Assembly: GCA_023387235.1 (NCBI GenBank)
Contig: JAEWIJ010000085.1
Coordinates: forward strand, 1-11,755
From: Pseudomonadota bacterium
GTDB lineage: Bacteria; Pseudomonadota; Alphaproteobacteria; Rhizobiales; Hyphomicrobiaceae
Reading direction: 5' to 3'
Length of the DNA stretch: 11,755 bases
Numbering within the stretch: position 1 is the first letter of the stretch; each line of letters begins with the position of its first letter. The position numbers and the translations under genes are program-made. Below, in pieces: positions 1 through 7,489 of this stretch. Under the pieces are notes generated by a model. It was not told where the DNA came from. It did not search any database and saw only the letters and a list, made by a program, of their open reading frames with translations.

Positions 1-2
1 CG

Positions 3-245
3 ACGCGCTGGATCAGCGATGCGGAGCTGGAAGCGCAACCCCATCTCGTGCGCACCATGAGCGTGAAGCCGCCCATGGGCTCCGGCAAGGTGCGCCTCGT
101 CGCCATCGGCGAGGATGGTTCCGTCGATCTCCAGCCTTGCGGCGGCACGCACGTTGCCCGCACCGGCGAGATCGGCCGTCTCGCCGTCGTCAAGATCGAG
201 AACAAGGGCAAGCAGAACCGGCGCATCCGCGTCGCGCTCGCTTAA
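3..245 (+). CDS. Alanyl-tRNA editing protein, AlaX type (3' end only)
   Basis: Only the last 80 codons are in the window; the reading frame is open from base 3 to the TAA at 243-245, and the start lies to the left. The CGGTH motif (Cys codon 138-140, His codon 150-152) supplies the second half of the zinc site of the AlaX / alanyl-tRNA synthetase editing (SAD) domain. The run RTMSVKPPMGSGKVRL before it and the basic end KIENKGKQNRRIRVALA after it are typical of alphaproteobacterial free-standing AlaX proteins. In this family the protein hydrolyses mischarged Ser- or Gly-tRNA(Ala) in the cytosol. The tail ends directly after the editing domain without the C-Ala domain of full AlaS, which favours the free-standing editor. 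The sulfurtransferase gene begins 29 bases downstream, so the two may share a transcript. Confidence 0.85.
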   Translation, partial: TRWISDAELEAQPHLVRTMSVKPPMGSGKVRLVAIGEDGSVDLQPCGGTHVARTGEIGRLAVVKIENKGKQNRRIRVALA

Positions 246-262
246 AGCAGCCCGAGCATCGC

Positions 263-268
263 AGAGGA
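263..268 (+). promoter_or_regulatory. Ribosome binding site of sseA
   Basis: AGAGGA lies 6 bases before the ATG at 275. It decides the start, because the same frame stays open upstream inside the AlaX gene. Confidence 0.65.
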
Positions 269-274
269 AATCCC

Positions 275-1126
275 ATGCCGAACCCGTCCAAATGGATTGT
301 CGAGACCGACTGGCTGGCCGAGCGGCTCGGCTCGCCCGATCTCGTCATCCTCGACGGCTCCATGCACCTGCCGACCTCGGGCCGCAATGCACGCGCCGAA
401 TACGAGGCCGAGCACATTCCCGAAGCGCTGTTCTTCGACATCGACGTCGTCGCGGACAAGTCGAACCCGCTGCCGCACATGCTGCCCTCGACCGTGCAGT
501 TCGCCTCGCAGGTGAAGAAGATGGGCATCGGCGATGGCGCACAGATCGTCGTCTATGACAGCGAGGGACTCTACTCGGCGGCTCGCGTGTGGTGGATGTT
601 CCGCACCATGGGCCACGACGATGTCGCCGTTCTCAATGGCGGCCTCAAGAAGTGGAAGGCCGAGGGCCGCCCGGTCACCGACGAGCCGCCGCGCCCGCGT
701 CAGCCGCGCCATTTCACGCCGCGTTTCAATTCCGCGCTCGTGCGCGACGCCGACGACGTGAAGGCGCTCATCGGTCACGCAACGACACAGATCATCGATG
801 CGCGCGCGGCACCCCGCTTCGCCGGCAGCGTGCCCGAGCCACGCGCCGGCCTGCGCTCGGGCCATATTCCGAGCTCGCGCAATGTGCCCTTCACGAATCT
901 GCTCAACAAGGACGGAACCCTGAAGGACGAAGCGGGCCTGCGCGCGGCATTCGCCGAGGCCGGCATCGACATCAACCGCCCCGTGGTCGCGAGCTGCGGC
1001 TCCGGCGTGACGGCAGGCGTGATCGCATTCGCATTGGCCCAGCTCGGCCGGCCGGACGCGGCGGTCTATGACGGCTCGTGGACGGAATGGGGCGCGCGCA
1101 CGGACCTGCCCATCGAGACCAGCTGA
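275..1126 (+). CDS. sseA: 3-mercaptopyruvate sulfurtransferase (two-domain rhodanese)
   Basis: The 283-residue protein has the length of E. coli SseA. It has two tandem rhodanese domains: an inactive N-terminal one (about residues 8-140, with VYDSEGLYSAARVWW in place of an active loop) and a catalytic C-terminal one (about 160-280). The active-site loop is CGSGVTA with the persulfide-forming cysteine at residue 241. That loop marks mercaptopyruvate sulfurtransferases; thiosulfate sulfurtransferases usually carry CRKGVTA. Family role: transfer of sulfur from 3-mercaptopyruvate to a thiol acceptor or cyanide, in cysteine catabolism and sulfane-sulfur or cyanide handling. The frame is open upstream to 137, but the ATG at 275 is chosen because AGAGGA (263-268) sits 6 bases before it and the domain starts there. 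No signal peptide is seen, so it is probably cytosolic. Confidence 0.92.
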   Translation: MPNPSKWIVETDWLAERLGSPDLVILDGSMHLPTSGRNARAEYEAEHIPEALFFDIDVVADKSNPLPHMLPSTVQFASQVKKMGIGDGAQIVVYDSEGLYSAARVWWMFRTMGHDDVAVLNGGLKKWKAEGRPVTDEPPRPRQPRHFTPRFNSALVRDADDVKALIGHATTQIIDARAAPRFAGSVPEPRAGLRSGHIPSSRNVPFTNLLNKDGTLKDEAGLRAAFAEAGIDINRPVVASCGSGVTAGVIAFALAQLGRPDAAVYDGSWTEWGARTDLPIETS

Positions 1127-1140
1127 GCAAGAGGCGGACG

Positions 1141-2094
1141 ATGTCGGAAAAGCCTCTCGTTCCGCTCTCCGCGGTGTCGTGGATCGGCAGCGGCCTCAAG
1201 CGGCCCGAATGCGTGCTCACGACCGCCAAGGGCGAAATTTTTGTCGGCGATCATGAGGCGGGCATTGCCGAGATCGGCAAGCCCAAGCGCACGCTCGTCG
1301 GCGCGCCGCCGGGCTTCGTGCCGAACGGCGTCGCCATGCGGCCCGACCGTCAGTTCCTCATCGCCAATCTCGGTCCGGGCGGCGGCATGTGGCGCCTCGA
1401 TCATGAATGGCGGCTTTGGCCCGAGCTCTTCGAGGTCGAGGGCGAGGCGCTCCGCGTGTGCAACTTCGTCGGGCTCGATGCCGACCACAACGAGTGGATC
1501 TCGGTCTCGACGCGGCAGTATCCGCGCGAGCGCGCCATGGTGCCGAACTTCGGCGACGGCTTCATCGTGCGTCGTGACAAGAACGGCGCACGTATCGTCG
1601 CGGGCGGCCTTGCCTACACGAACGAGTGCCACGCCGATCCGAGCGGCCGGTGGCTCTGGGTGAACGAGACCATGGGCCACCGCATCACCCGCTTTCCTGT
1701 GACGAAACACGGGCTCGGCCGCCGCGAGGTCATGCACGAGTTCGGACCGGGCGAATTGCCGGACGGTTTTGCTTTCGACTCCGAAGGCGCGGCCTGGGTT
1801 GCCTGCGTCGTCTCGAACCGCGTCATCCGCATCGAGGCAAACGGCCGGCGCACGCTCATCCTCGACGATTCCGATAAGGATGTGATCGATCGCGCCGAGG
1901 CGCAGTACCAGCGCGGACTCGGCGGCCGCGAGGGTCTGGAAGGCGGCGCCACGCGCTCGCTCAAGAACATCGCGAGCGTAGCCTTCGGCGGCGCGGACCT
2001 CAAAACGGTCTACCTCGGCTGCCTCAACGGCACGGGCGTCGTCACGTTCAATTCGCCTATTGCCGGCGCCGAGCCCGTTCAGTGGCGCTGGTAG
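1141..2094 (+). CDS. SMP-30/gluconolactonase family protein (six-bladed beta-propeller)
   Basis: A 317-residue protein, the usual length for SMP-30/gluconolactonase/LRE proteins, which open sugar lactones (glucono-, xylono-, arabino-lactone) using one divalent metal. The likely metal ligands are in place: Glu23 (in RPEC), Asn161 (in TNECHADPSG) and Asp208 (in LPDGFAFD), matching the Glu/Asn/Asp set of human SMP-30. Repeated motifs such as GEIFVGD, GRWLWVNE and GAAWVACV are propeller blade strands. The frame extends upstream into sseA, but the ATG at 1141 has AAGAGG (1129-1134) 6 bases before it and lies 14 bases after the sseA stop, so the two genes are probably cotranscribed. No signal peptide is seen. 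The substrate is not determinable; the enolase-superfamily gene two positions downstream makes a sugar-acid route plausible. Some relatives act on other esters or lactones. Confidence 0.82.
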   Translation: MSEKPLVPLSAVSWIGSGLKRPECVLTTAKGEIFVGDHEAGIAEIGKPKRTLVGAPPGFVPNGVAMRPDRQFLIANLGPGGGMWRLDHEWRLWPELFEVEGEALRVCNFVGLDADHNEWISVSTRQYPRERAMVPNFGDGFIVRRDKNGARIVAGGLAYTNECHADPSGRWLWVNETMGHRITRFPVTKHGLGRREVMHEFGPGELPDGFAFDSEGAAWVACVVSNRVIRIEANGRRTLILDDSDKDVIDRAEAQYQRGLGGREGLEGGATRSLKNIASVAFGGADLKTVYLGCLNGTGVVTFNSPIAGAEPVQWRW

Positions 2095-2206
2095 TTCTCC
2101 GTTCGCGGACGGCAGCCATGCGCGCACTACGCTTCCAGGCCGCGCCCCGCTGCGCTACCCACTTCAGCGGCCGGTTGGGGGCCATTGATCAGGAGCGCGA
2201 TACCGC

Positions 2207-3280
2207 ATGACAACAGCGGCAGCCGAAATCCGCTATCTGCATGAGAGCCACCCTCAGGGCACCGAGACATACCAGATCGCACCCGGCATTCTCTGGGCCC
2301 GCCTGCCGCTTCCCTTCCGTCTCAATCACGTGAACGTGTGGCTGCTGCGCGATGCTGACGGCTGGACGCTGATCGACACGGGCGCCGACACGGCCGACGC
2401 GCGCGCCATCTGGGAGGCGCTGTTCGCAGGCCCGCTCGCCGATGCGCCCGTCAACCGTCTGATCTCCACGCACGGCCACACCGATCACATGGGGCTAGCG
2501 GGCTGGCTCACCGAGCGCGCGGGCGGCGTGCCCTTCACGGCGACGCTCAGCGAGTGGATGTCGGCACAAGTGCGCCTGTGGGATTCGCAATCCAAGCCCG
2601 CGATCGAAGCGGCCGTGCGCTATCTGACCGCGCACGGCTGTGACGCCGATGCGCTTGCCTCCTACAACGCCGACCGCGAGCGCACGCAAGCCCTGCTCGG
2701 GCCGATCCCAGCCTCCTTCACGCGTCTGCGCGACGGCGATACCGTCCGCTTCGGCGAGCGCGACTGGGAGGTGATCGTTGCCGGCGGTCACGCCATCGAG
2801 CACGCTTCTTTCTGGTGCGCCGAAGACCGCATTCTCATTGCCGGCGATCAGATCCTTTCGCGCATCTCGCCCATGATCGGCGTCTTCCCGGCCATGCCGG
2901 AGTCGGACCCGCTCGCCGACTACCTCGATTCCCTCCCGCGCTTCAAAGCACTGCCCGCCGACGCGCTCGTGCTGCCCGGTCACGGGCTGCCCTTCTATGG
3001 CTTGCACGCGCGCGCCGATCAGCTCGCGCGCCATCATGAGCTGCGCCTCGACGACCTCGCACGCCTCATGGACAAGCCGCGCCCCGCCATGGAGCTGGCC
3101 CGCGGCCTCTTCACGCGCGCCGTGCAGGAAGGCCAGGGCCGTCTCGCCCTTGCCGAGACGCTCGCGCACGCGAACTATCTCGTCGGACGCGGCCGCGCCG
3201 TGCGCACGAAAACGGCGGATGGGCGTATTCTCTACGGGCGCGCTGAGGAGACGGACAGCGATCTCATGTCGGCGCAATAG
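2207..3280 (+). CDS. MBL-fold metallo-hydrolase with C-terminal helical domain
   Basis: A 357-residue metallo-beta-lactamase-fold hydrolase with a complete two-metal site: HGHTDH (His89, His91, Asp93, His94), His199 (in GGHAIEH), Asp214 (in AGDQ) and His259 (in PGHG). The N-terminal part PLPFRLNHVNVWLL and the helical C-terminal extension (about residues 270-340) resemble proteins in which the MBL core is followed by a winged-helix-like domain, as in LACTB2-type hydrolases. Such proteins cleave thioesters, esters, lactones or phosphodiesters; nothing here fixes the substrate. The ATG at 2207 is preceded by AGGAG at 2191-2195, with a longish 11-base spacer. The 112-base gap after the SMP-30 gene suggests it may have its own promoter. 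It is not a class B beta-lactamase: it has no signal peptide and differs outside the metal site. Confidence 0.85.
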   Translation: MTTAAAEIRYLHESHPQGTETYQIAPGILWARLPLPFRLNHVNVWLLRDADGWTLIDTGADTADARAIWEALFAGPLADAPVNRLISTHGHTDHMGLAGWLTERAGGVPFTATLSEWMSAQVRLWDSQSKPAIEAAVRYLTAHGCDADALASYNADRERTQALLGPIPASFTRLRDGDTVRFGERDWEVIVAGGHAIEHASFWCAEDRILIAGDQILSRISPMIGVFPAMPESDPLADYLDSLPRFKALPADALVLPGHGLPFYGLHARADQLARHHELRLDDLARLMDKPRPAMELARGLFTRAVQEGQGRLALAETLAHANYLVGRGRAVRTKTADGRILYGRAEETDSDLMSAQ

Positions 3281-3350
3281 GGCTTGCCGCCGGGCGGCCC
3301 CTCGCGCGATCGTACGACGCAACGAGAAGGGCCCCCGGGGAAAAAGCACC

Positions 3351-4439
3351 ATGCGCGTCACGGATCTGCGCACGATCATCGTCGAGCTGCCGCTCGCACG
3401 GCCGACACTCAACTCCAGTGGCGTCGGTCATGACCGCATTCGCTGCGTGCTGGTCTTTCTCGATACCGACGCGGGCGTGACGGGCGAGAGCTTTCTTTTC
3501 ACCAACGGTGGCCGGCGCATCGAAGTCCTCGAGACGATGGTGCAGAGCCTCAAGCCGGCGGTCGTGGGCGCGGACGTCCGCCACGCGGAGCGCATCTGGG
3601 ACAAGCTCTGGCGCGAGCTTTACTTCCTCGGCCACAAAGGCGTGACGATCTTCGGCCTCGCCGCAATCGACACCGCGCTCTGGGATGCCAAGGGCAAGGC
3701 GCTCGGCGCCTCGCTCACGAGCATGATCGGCAGCGCGCACGACCGCATTCCCGTTTATTCGAGCGCCGGCCTCTGGCTTTCGTCCACGCCGGACGAACTG
3801 GCCAAGGAAGCCGCCGGCTATATCGCGCAAGGCTTTGCCGGCGTGAAAATGCGCCTCGGCAAGAAGCACATCGAGGAGGACGTCGAGCGCGTCGCCGCTG
3901 TTCGCAAAGCCATTGGCCCAAAGGTTGCGCTCATGTGCGACGCGAGTCGCGGCTTCACCGCCGACCACGCCATCCGTCTCGGCCGCAAGCTCGAAGCCTT
4001 CGATCTCGTGTGGTTCGAGGAACCCGTGCCGCCCTATGATCACCGCGGCTCGGGTCGTGTCGCCGCCGCCATCGACACGCCGATCGCAAGCGGCGAGACC
4101 GAAGCGACGCGCTACGGTTTCCGCGAAATGCTCGCGCACGGTGCAGCGGACATCTGGATGGCGGATCTCGGGCGGATCGGCGGCGTCAGCGAGTTCATCA
4201 AGGTCGCGCACCTCGCAGCAGCGCACGACATCGCGATCTCGAACCACCTTTTCACAGAGCAGAGCGTGGCGATCCTCGGTGCGTTCTCCAATGCGACATG
4301 GCTCGAATACATGCCGTGGACGGCTATGCTCTATCGCGAGAAGATTGCCATCGAGGACGGCCACGTCGCCGTGCCGGATCGCCCCGGCCTCGGCTTCACG
4401 TTCGATCCCGATGCCATCGAGCGCTATCGCGTGCGCTGA
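3351..4439 (+). CDS. Mandelate racemase/muconate lactonizing enzyme family protein (enolase superfamily)
   Basis: A 362-residue enolase-superfamily enzyme with an N-terminal capping domain (about 1-125) and a modified TIM barrel (about 130-355). The Mg2+ ligands are Asp197 (CDASRG), Glu223 (WFEEP) and Glu249 (SGE). The catalytic dyad is Asp272 (ADLGR) and His299 (SNHLF), and Glu319 (LEYMPW) is the final acid. All six sit exactly two residues after their counterparts in Pseudomonas mandelate racemase (195, 221, 247, 270, 297, 317). The KxK motif of that enzyme (164/166) appears here as K166-M-R168, so one catalytic lysine is replaced by arginine. Family members abstract the proton alpha to a carboxylate, giving racemases, epimerases or acid-sugar dehydratases. 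The ATG at 3351 follows a 70-base gap; the long upstream open frame runs through the MBL gene and is not used. The substrate is unknown; a sugar-acid dehydratase is my best guess. Confidence 0.85.
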   Translation: MRVTDLRTIIVELPLARPTLNSSGVGHDRIRCVLVFLDTDAGVTGESFLFTNGGRRIEVLETMVQSLKPAVVGADVRHAERIWDKLWRELYFLGHKGVTIFGLAAIDTALWDAKGKALGASLTSMIGSAHDRIPVYSSAGLWLSSTPDELAKEAAGYIAQGFAGVKMRLGKKHIEEDVERVAAVRKAIGPKVALMCDASRGFTADHAIRLGRKLEAFDLVWFEEPVPPYDHRGSGRVAAAIDTPIASGETEATRYGFREMLAHGAADIWMADLGRIGGVSEFIKVAHLAAAHDIAISNHLFTEQSVAILGAFSNATWLEYMPWTAMLYREKIAIEDGHVAVPDRPGLGFTFDPDAIERYRVR

Positions 4440-4453
4440 GTGCTTTGATGACT

Positions 4454-6046
4454 TCAGAAAAGCGAGCCCTGACCGTCGGGGCCGCTGCGCTTTGGCGCGC
4501 GGGGCTTAGGTGCCTCTGCAGGTTTCGCTTCGGCTGCCTCGATCGACGTGATCCGCGCGCCCGCACGGCCATCTGCGAGCTCGATGCCGACGCGCGCGTC
4601 GGCGGTGAGACTGCCCGCCGATCGCACCGCGCGCCCTTCCGCATCGCGCACCACCGCAAAGCCGCGCCGCAGCACGCTCTGGTAGCTGAGCGAAGCCAGC
4701 ATCTGCGCTTGTGCATCGAGCGCGCGACGGTCGAGCACGAGCCGGCCCGCGAATGCCTGGCTCAGACGCCGCGTGACATTTTCCATGCGCTCGCCGAGGC
4801 GACCGACACGGTGATGGATCGTATGTGGCGTATGGCGCGCGGCAAAGCGCTCGAAGCGTGTGCGCGCCGTGGATGTGTGCCGCGCGAGGGCGGTCAGCCC
4901 GGCGCGTTGTGCACGATCCAGACGCTGACGATCGCGCTGGAGAAGCTGTGCCACGAGCCGCGGCTGGAAACGCGCTTCGATGCGCGCGAGCTTCTTGCCG
5001 TGCGCCTGCGTATTTGCATCGAGCGCGCGCGCGAGGCGGCGCTCGACGGAATCGAAACGCTGGCGCGGCAGAGCGAGCAGGTCTTCGAGACGCGGGAGTC
5101 CTCGCGCCGCCGCCTTGAGATGCGTGCGTGCGGTTTCGATCGCGCGGTGGACGCATTTCGTCAAACGGAGCGCGAGATCGCCGGTGCGCTCGACGAGATC
5201 ACCATGCTTCGGCACCGCCCATTCGGCAGCCTTGGTCGGCGTCGGCGCGCGCGCATCCGCGGCGAGGTCGATGAGCGTCCAGTCCGTCTCGTGCCCGACG
5301 GCGGAGATGAGCGGGATCGCACTCTCCGCCGCGGCACGCACGACGATCTCTTCGTTGAAGCCCCACAAGTCTTCGAGACTGCCGCCGCCGCGCGCGACGA
5401 TCAGCACGTCCGGCCTCGGCAATGGTCCGTCAGGTGAGAGGCCATTGAAGCCGCGGATGGCGGCGGCCACTTCCCTGGCGCTCGTCTCGCCCTGCACGCG
5501 CACGGGCCACACGATGACGCGCGTCGGATAGCGCTCCTCGAAACCATGTAGCATGTCGCGAATGACGGCGCCGGTCGGCGAGGTCACGATGCCGACGACG
5601 CGTGGCAGGAACGGGAGAGGCCGCTTGCGCTCGTCCGCGAAAAGGCCCTCGGCGGTGAGCTTGCGCCGGCGCTCCTCGAGCAGCGCCATGAGCGCACCGA
5701 CGCCGGCCGGCTCGAGCGCTTCGATGACGATCTGGTACTTGGACGAGCCCGGATAGCTCGTGACCTTGCCGGTCGCGATGACCTCGAGGCCTTCCTCGGG
5801 CCGGAACCGCAGCTTCTGGAAGACGCCGCGCCAGATGACGGCCTCGATCTTCGCCTTATCGTCCTTGAGGGAGAAGTAGCAATGGCCCGACGCGTGCGGG
5901 CCACGATAGCCCGAGATTTCACCACGTAGACGGACGAACCCGAAATTGTCCTCCAGAGCCCGCTTGATGGCATTGGAGAGCTCGGAGACCGTGAGCTCGG
6001 GGTTGTTGCTGCTGCCGGCACGGCCGGCGCGGACTGGCTCTGCCAC
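4454..6046 (-). CDS. xseA: Exodeoxyribonuclease VII large subunit
   Basis: The protein is 530 residues from the chosen start. It has an N-terminal OB-fold DNA-binding domain (about 16-103, with VSELSNAIKRALED and RGEISGYRGPHASGH), the catalytic domain (GIVTSPTGAVIRD about 152-164, ARGGGSLEDLWGFNEE about 218-233, VGHETDW 250-256 and DARAPTPTKAAE about 265-276), and a long Arg-rich, helical coiled-coil region before the conserved LSYQSVLRRGFAVV. With XseB it degrades single-stranded DNA in both directions, in mismatch repair and DNA damage tolerance; xseB is not in the window. The C-terminal tail (EAKPAEAPKPRAPKRSG) is Ala/Pro/Lys-rich and probably disordered. Its stop lies 14 bases from that of the mandelate racemase homologue, facing it. 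The start is uncertain: GTG at 6046 gives a terminus like those of relatives, while GTGs at 6055 and 6085 are also in frame, and none has a good ribosome site. Confidence 0.93.
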   Translation of the reverse strand: MAEPVRAGRAGSSNNPELTVSELSNAIKRALEDNFGFVRLRGEISGYRGPHASGHCYFSLKDDKAKIEAVIWRGVFQKLRFRPEEGLEVIATGKVTSYPGSSKYQIVIEALEPAGVGALMALLEERRRKLTAEGLFADERKRPLPFLPRVVGIVTSPTGAVIRDMLHGFEERYPTRVIVWPVRVQGETSAREVAAAIRGFNGLSPDGPLPRPDVLIVARGGGSLEDLWGFNEEIVVRAAAESAIPLISAVGHETDWTLIDLAADARAPTPTKAAEWAVPKHGDLVERTGDLALRLTKCVHRAIETARTHLKAAARGLPRLEDLLALPRQRFDSVERRLARALDANTQAHGKKLARIEARFQPRLVAQLLQRDRQRLDRAQRAGLTALARHTSTARTRFERFAARHTPHTIHHRVGRLGERMENVTRRLSQAFAGRLVLDRRALDAQAQMLASLSYQSVLRRGFAVVRDAEGRAVRSAGSLTADARVGIELADGRAGARITSIEAAEAKPAEAPKPRAPKRSGPDGQGSLF

Positions 6047-6196
6047 GAATCGCACCCGTTTGTTACAAGGCCGTTCATGATACACGAAGGTGGCTGCACA
6101 ATGGGCGGCCCAACAAGATATCCTCGCGCCGCCTCGCCGTGATCAGATCCGCGACCGGCGATTTTCCGAAGGCAGTTCGACATTGAGGGCAGGCGG
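6047..6196. promoter_or_regulatory. Divergent xseA/purD intergenic region
   Basis: This stretch separates two divergent housekeeping genes and should carry both promoters (inference from layout). I find no convincing -35/-10 pair on either strand. On the - strand a TATCAT hexamer at 6078-6083 could be a -10 element for xseA, but no TTGACA-like box sits about 17 bases upstream. If that hexamer were the real -10, xseA translation would have to begin at 6055 or 6046 rather than 6085. GAGG at 6185-6188 is the ribosome site of purD. Confidence 0.4.
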
Positions 6197-7489
6197 ATGA
6201 ACGTCCTACTGATTGGGTCCGGCGGCAGGGAGCACGCGCTCGCCTGGGCTCTGGCGGCGAGCCCTCTGCTGACGAAGCTCTATTGCGCGCCGGGCAATGC
6301 GGGGATCGCCGAGGTCGCCGAGTGTGTCCCTCTCGCGGTCGAGGATCACGCGGCCGTCGTCCAATTCGCGAAGGGCAAGGGCATAGATTTCATCGTCGTC
6401 GGTCCTGAGCAGCCGCTCGTGGCGGGTATCGTCGATGACCTCACGGCGGCGGGCATCAAGGCATTCGGGCCGACGCGCGCGGCCGCCCAGCTCGAAGGCT
6501 CGAAAGGCTTCACGAAGGATCTGTGCGCCGAGCTCGGCATGCCGACGGGCGCCTATCGCCGCTTCACGGCCGCCGCCCCGGCCAGAGACTACGCGGCGAG
6601 CCAGTCCCTGCCGATCGTCATCAAGGCCGATGGCCTTGCCGCCGGCAAAGGGGTCACGATCGCGACGACGCGCGCGGAAGCTGACGCGGCGATCGACGCC
6701 TGCTTCGCCGGCGCCTTCGGCAGTGCCGGCCACGAGGTCGTCGTCGAGGAGTATCTGGACGGCGAGGAGGCGAGCTTCTTCGCGCTCGTCGACGGCACGC
6801 ACGCCCTCCCGCTCGCGACGGCGCAGGATCACAAGCGCGTCGGCGATGGCGATACCGGTCCCAATACCGGCGGCATGGGCGCCTATTCGCCCGCGCCCGT
6901 CATGACGCCGGCGCTCGTCCGGCGCGCGATGGACGAGATCATCCTGCCGACTGTTCGCGGCATGGCCGCGCGCGGCACGCCCTTTCGCGGTGTTCTCTAT
7001 GCCGGCCTCATGATCACGGCCGACGGGCCGAAGCTCATCGAATACAACACGCGCTTCGGCGATCCCGAGACGCAGGTGCTGGTGATGCGCTTGAAGTCCG
7101 ACCTGCTTGCGGCGCTGCTGGCGGCGAGCGACGGCGTGCTCGGCACGTTCGATCTGCGCTGGTCCGACGATGTGGCGCTGACCGTCGTCATGGCCTCGAA
7201 GGGCTATCCGGGCGCGTACGAGAAGGGCACCGAGATCCGCGGCCTCGATGCGGCCGGCGCGGTCGAGGGCGTCGAGATCTTCCACGCGGGAACGGAGCTG
7301 CGCGACGGCCGCCTGCTCGCGACCGGCGGGCGCGTCCTGAATGTCACGGCACGCGGGCGAACCGTGGCCGAGGCGCAGGCTCGCGCCTATGCCGCGATCG
7401 ATCTCATCGACTGGCCCGGCGGGTTTTGCCGGCATGATATCGGCTGGCGCGCGCTTGCAGCCGAGCGCTCGGAAAAGAGAGGCGGATGA
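6197..7489 (+). CDS. purD: Phosphoribosylamine-glycine ligase (GAR synthetase)
   Basis: A 430-residue protein of normal PurD length. It makes glycinamide ribonucleotide from phosphoribosylamine, glycine and ATP, the second step of purine synthesis, in the cytosol. Visible landmarks in order are the N-terminal GSGGREHALAW, GPEQPLVAGIVDDL, the ATP-grasp lysine loop KADGLAAGKGV (143-153), EEYLDGEEASFF, DTGPNTGGMGAYSP, the family signature RFGDPETQ (286-293, with Glu282 and Asn284 as likely Mg ligands) and the C-terminal IDWPGGFCRHDIGWRA. The ATG at 6197 has GAGG at 6185-6188, 8 bases upstream. Its TGA overlaps the ATG of the next gene (ATGA at 7486-7489), so translation of the hydrolase that follows is probably coupled to purD. 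The gene looks complete and unremarkable. Confidence 0.97.
   Translation: MNVLLIGSGGREHALAWALAASPLLTKLYCAPGNAGIAEVAECVPLAVEDHAAVVQFAKGKGIDFIVVGPEQPLVAGIVDDLTAAGIKAFGPTRAAAQLEGSKGFTKDLCAELGMPTGAYRRFTAAAPARDYAASQSLPIVIKADGLAAGKGVTIATTRAEADAAIDACFAGAFGSAGHEVVVEEYLDGEEASFFALVDGTHALPLATAQDHKRVGDGDTGPNTGGMGAYSPAPVMTPALVRRAMDEIILPTVRGMAARGTPFRGVLYAGLMITADGPKLIEYNTRFGDPETQVLVMRLKSDLLAALLAASDGVLGTFDLRWSDDVALTVVMASKGYPGAYEKGTEIRGLDAAGAVEGVEIFHAGTELRDGRLLATGGRVLNVTARGRTVAEAQARAYAAIDLIDWPGGFCRHDIGWRALAAERSEKRGG

Noticed and set aside
137..274. Upstream extension of sseA into the AlaX gene
   Set aside because: The added residues are Arg-rich out-of-frame AlaX sequence; the ATG at 275 has a good ribosome site and a normal SseA terminus.
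1066..2127. 353-codon - strand open frame opposite the SMP-30 gene
   Set aside because: The + strand frame has propeller repeats and metal ligands; the antisense product shows no domain and low-complexity Ala/Arg composition.
2147..2170. CCGCTG/CAGCGG inverted repeat with a 12-base loop between the SMP-30 and MBL genes, considered as a terminator
   Set aside because: The stem is only 6 base pairs, the loop is long and no T run follows. Such repeats are frequent by chance at this GC content.
3286..3298. GCCGCC/GGCGGC inverted repeat after the MBL gene, considered as a terminator
   Set aside because: The full arms leave a one-base loop, so only about 4 pairs can form, and no T run follows.
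4298..5437. 379-codon + strand open frame opposite xseA
   Set aside because: It shadows the conserved xseA frame, has no ribosome site or domain, and starts inside the mandelate racemase homologue.
6101..6142. Short 13-codon frame starting ATGGGCGGC upstream of purD, considered as a leader peptide
   Set aside because: It has no ribosome site, no repeated regulatory codons and no attenuator-like hairpin after it.
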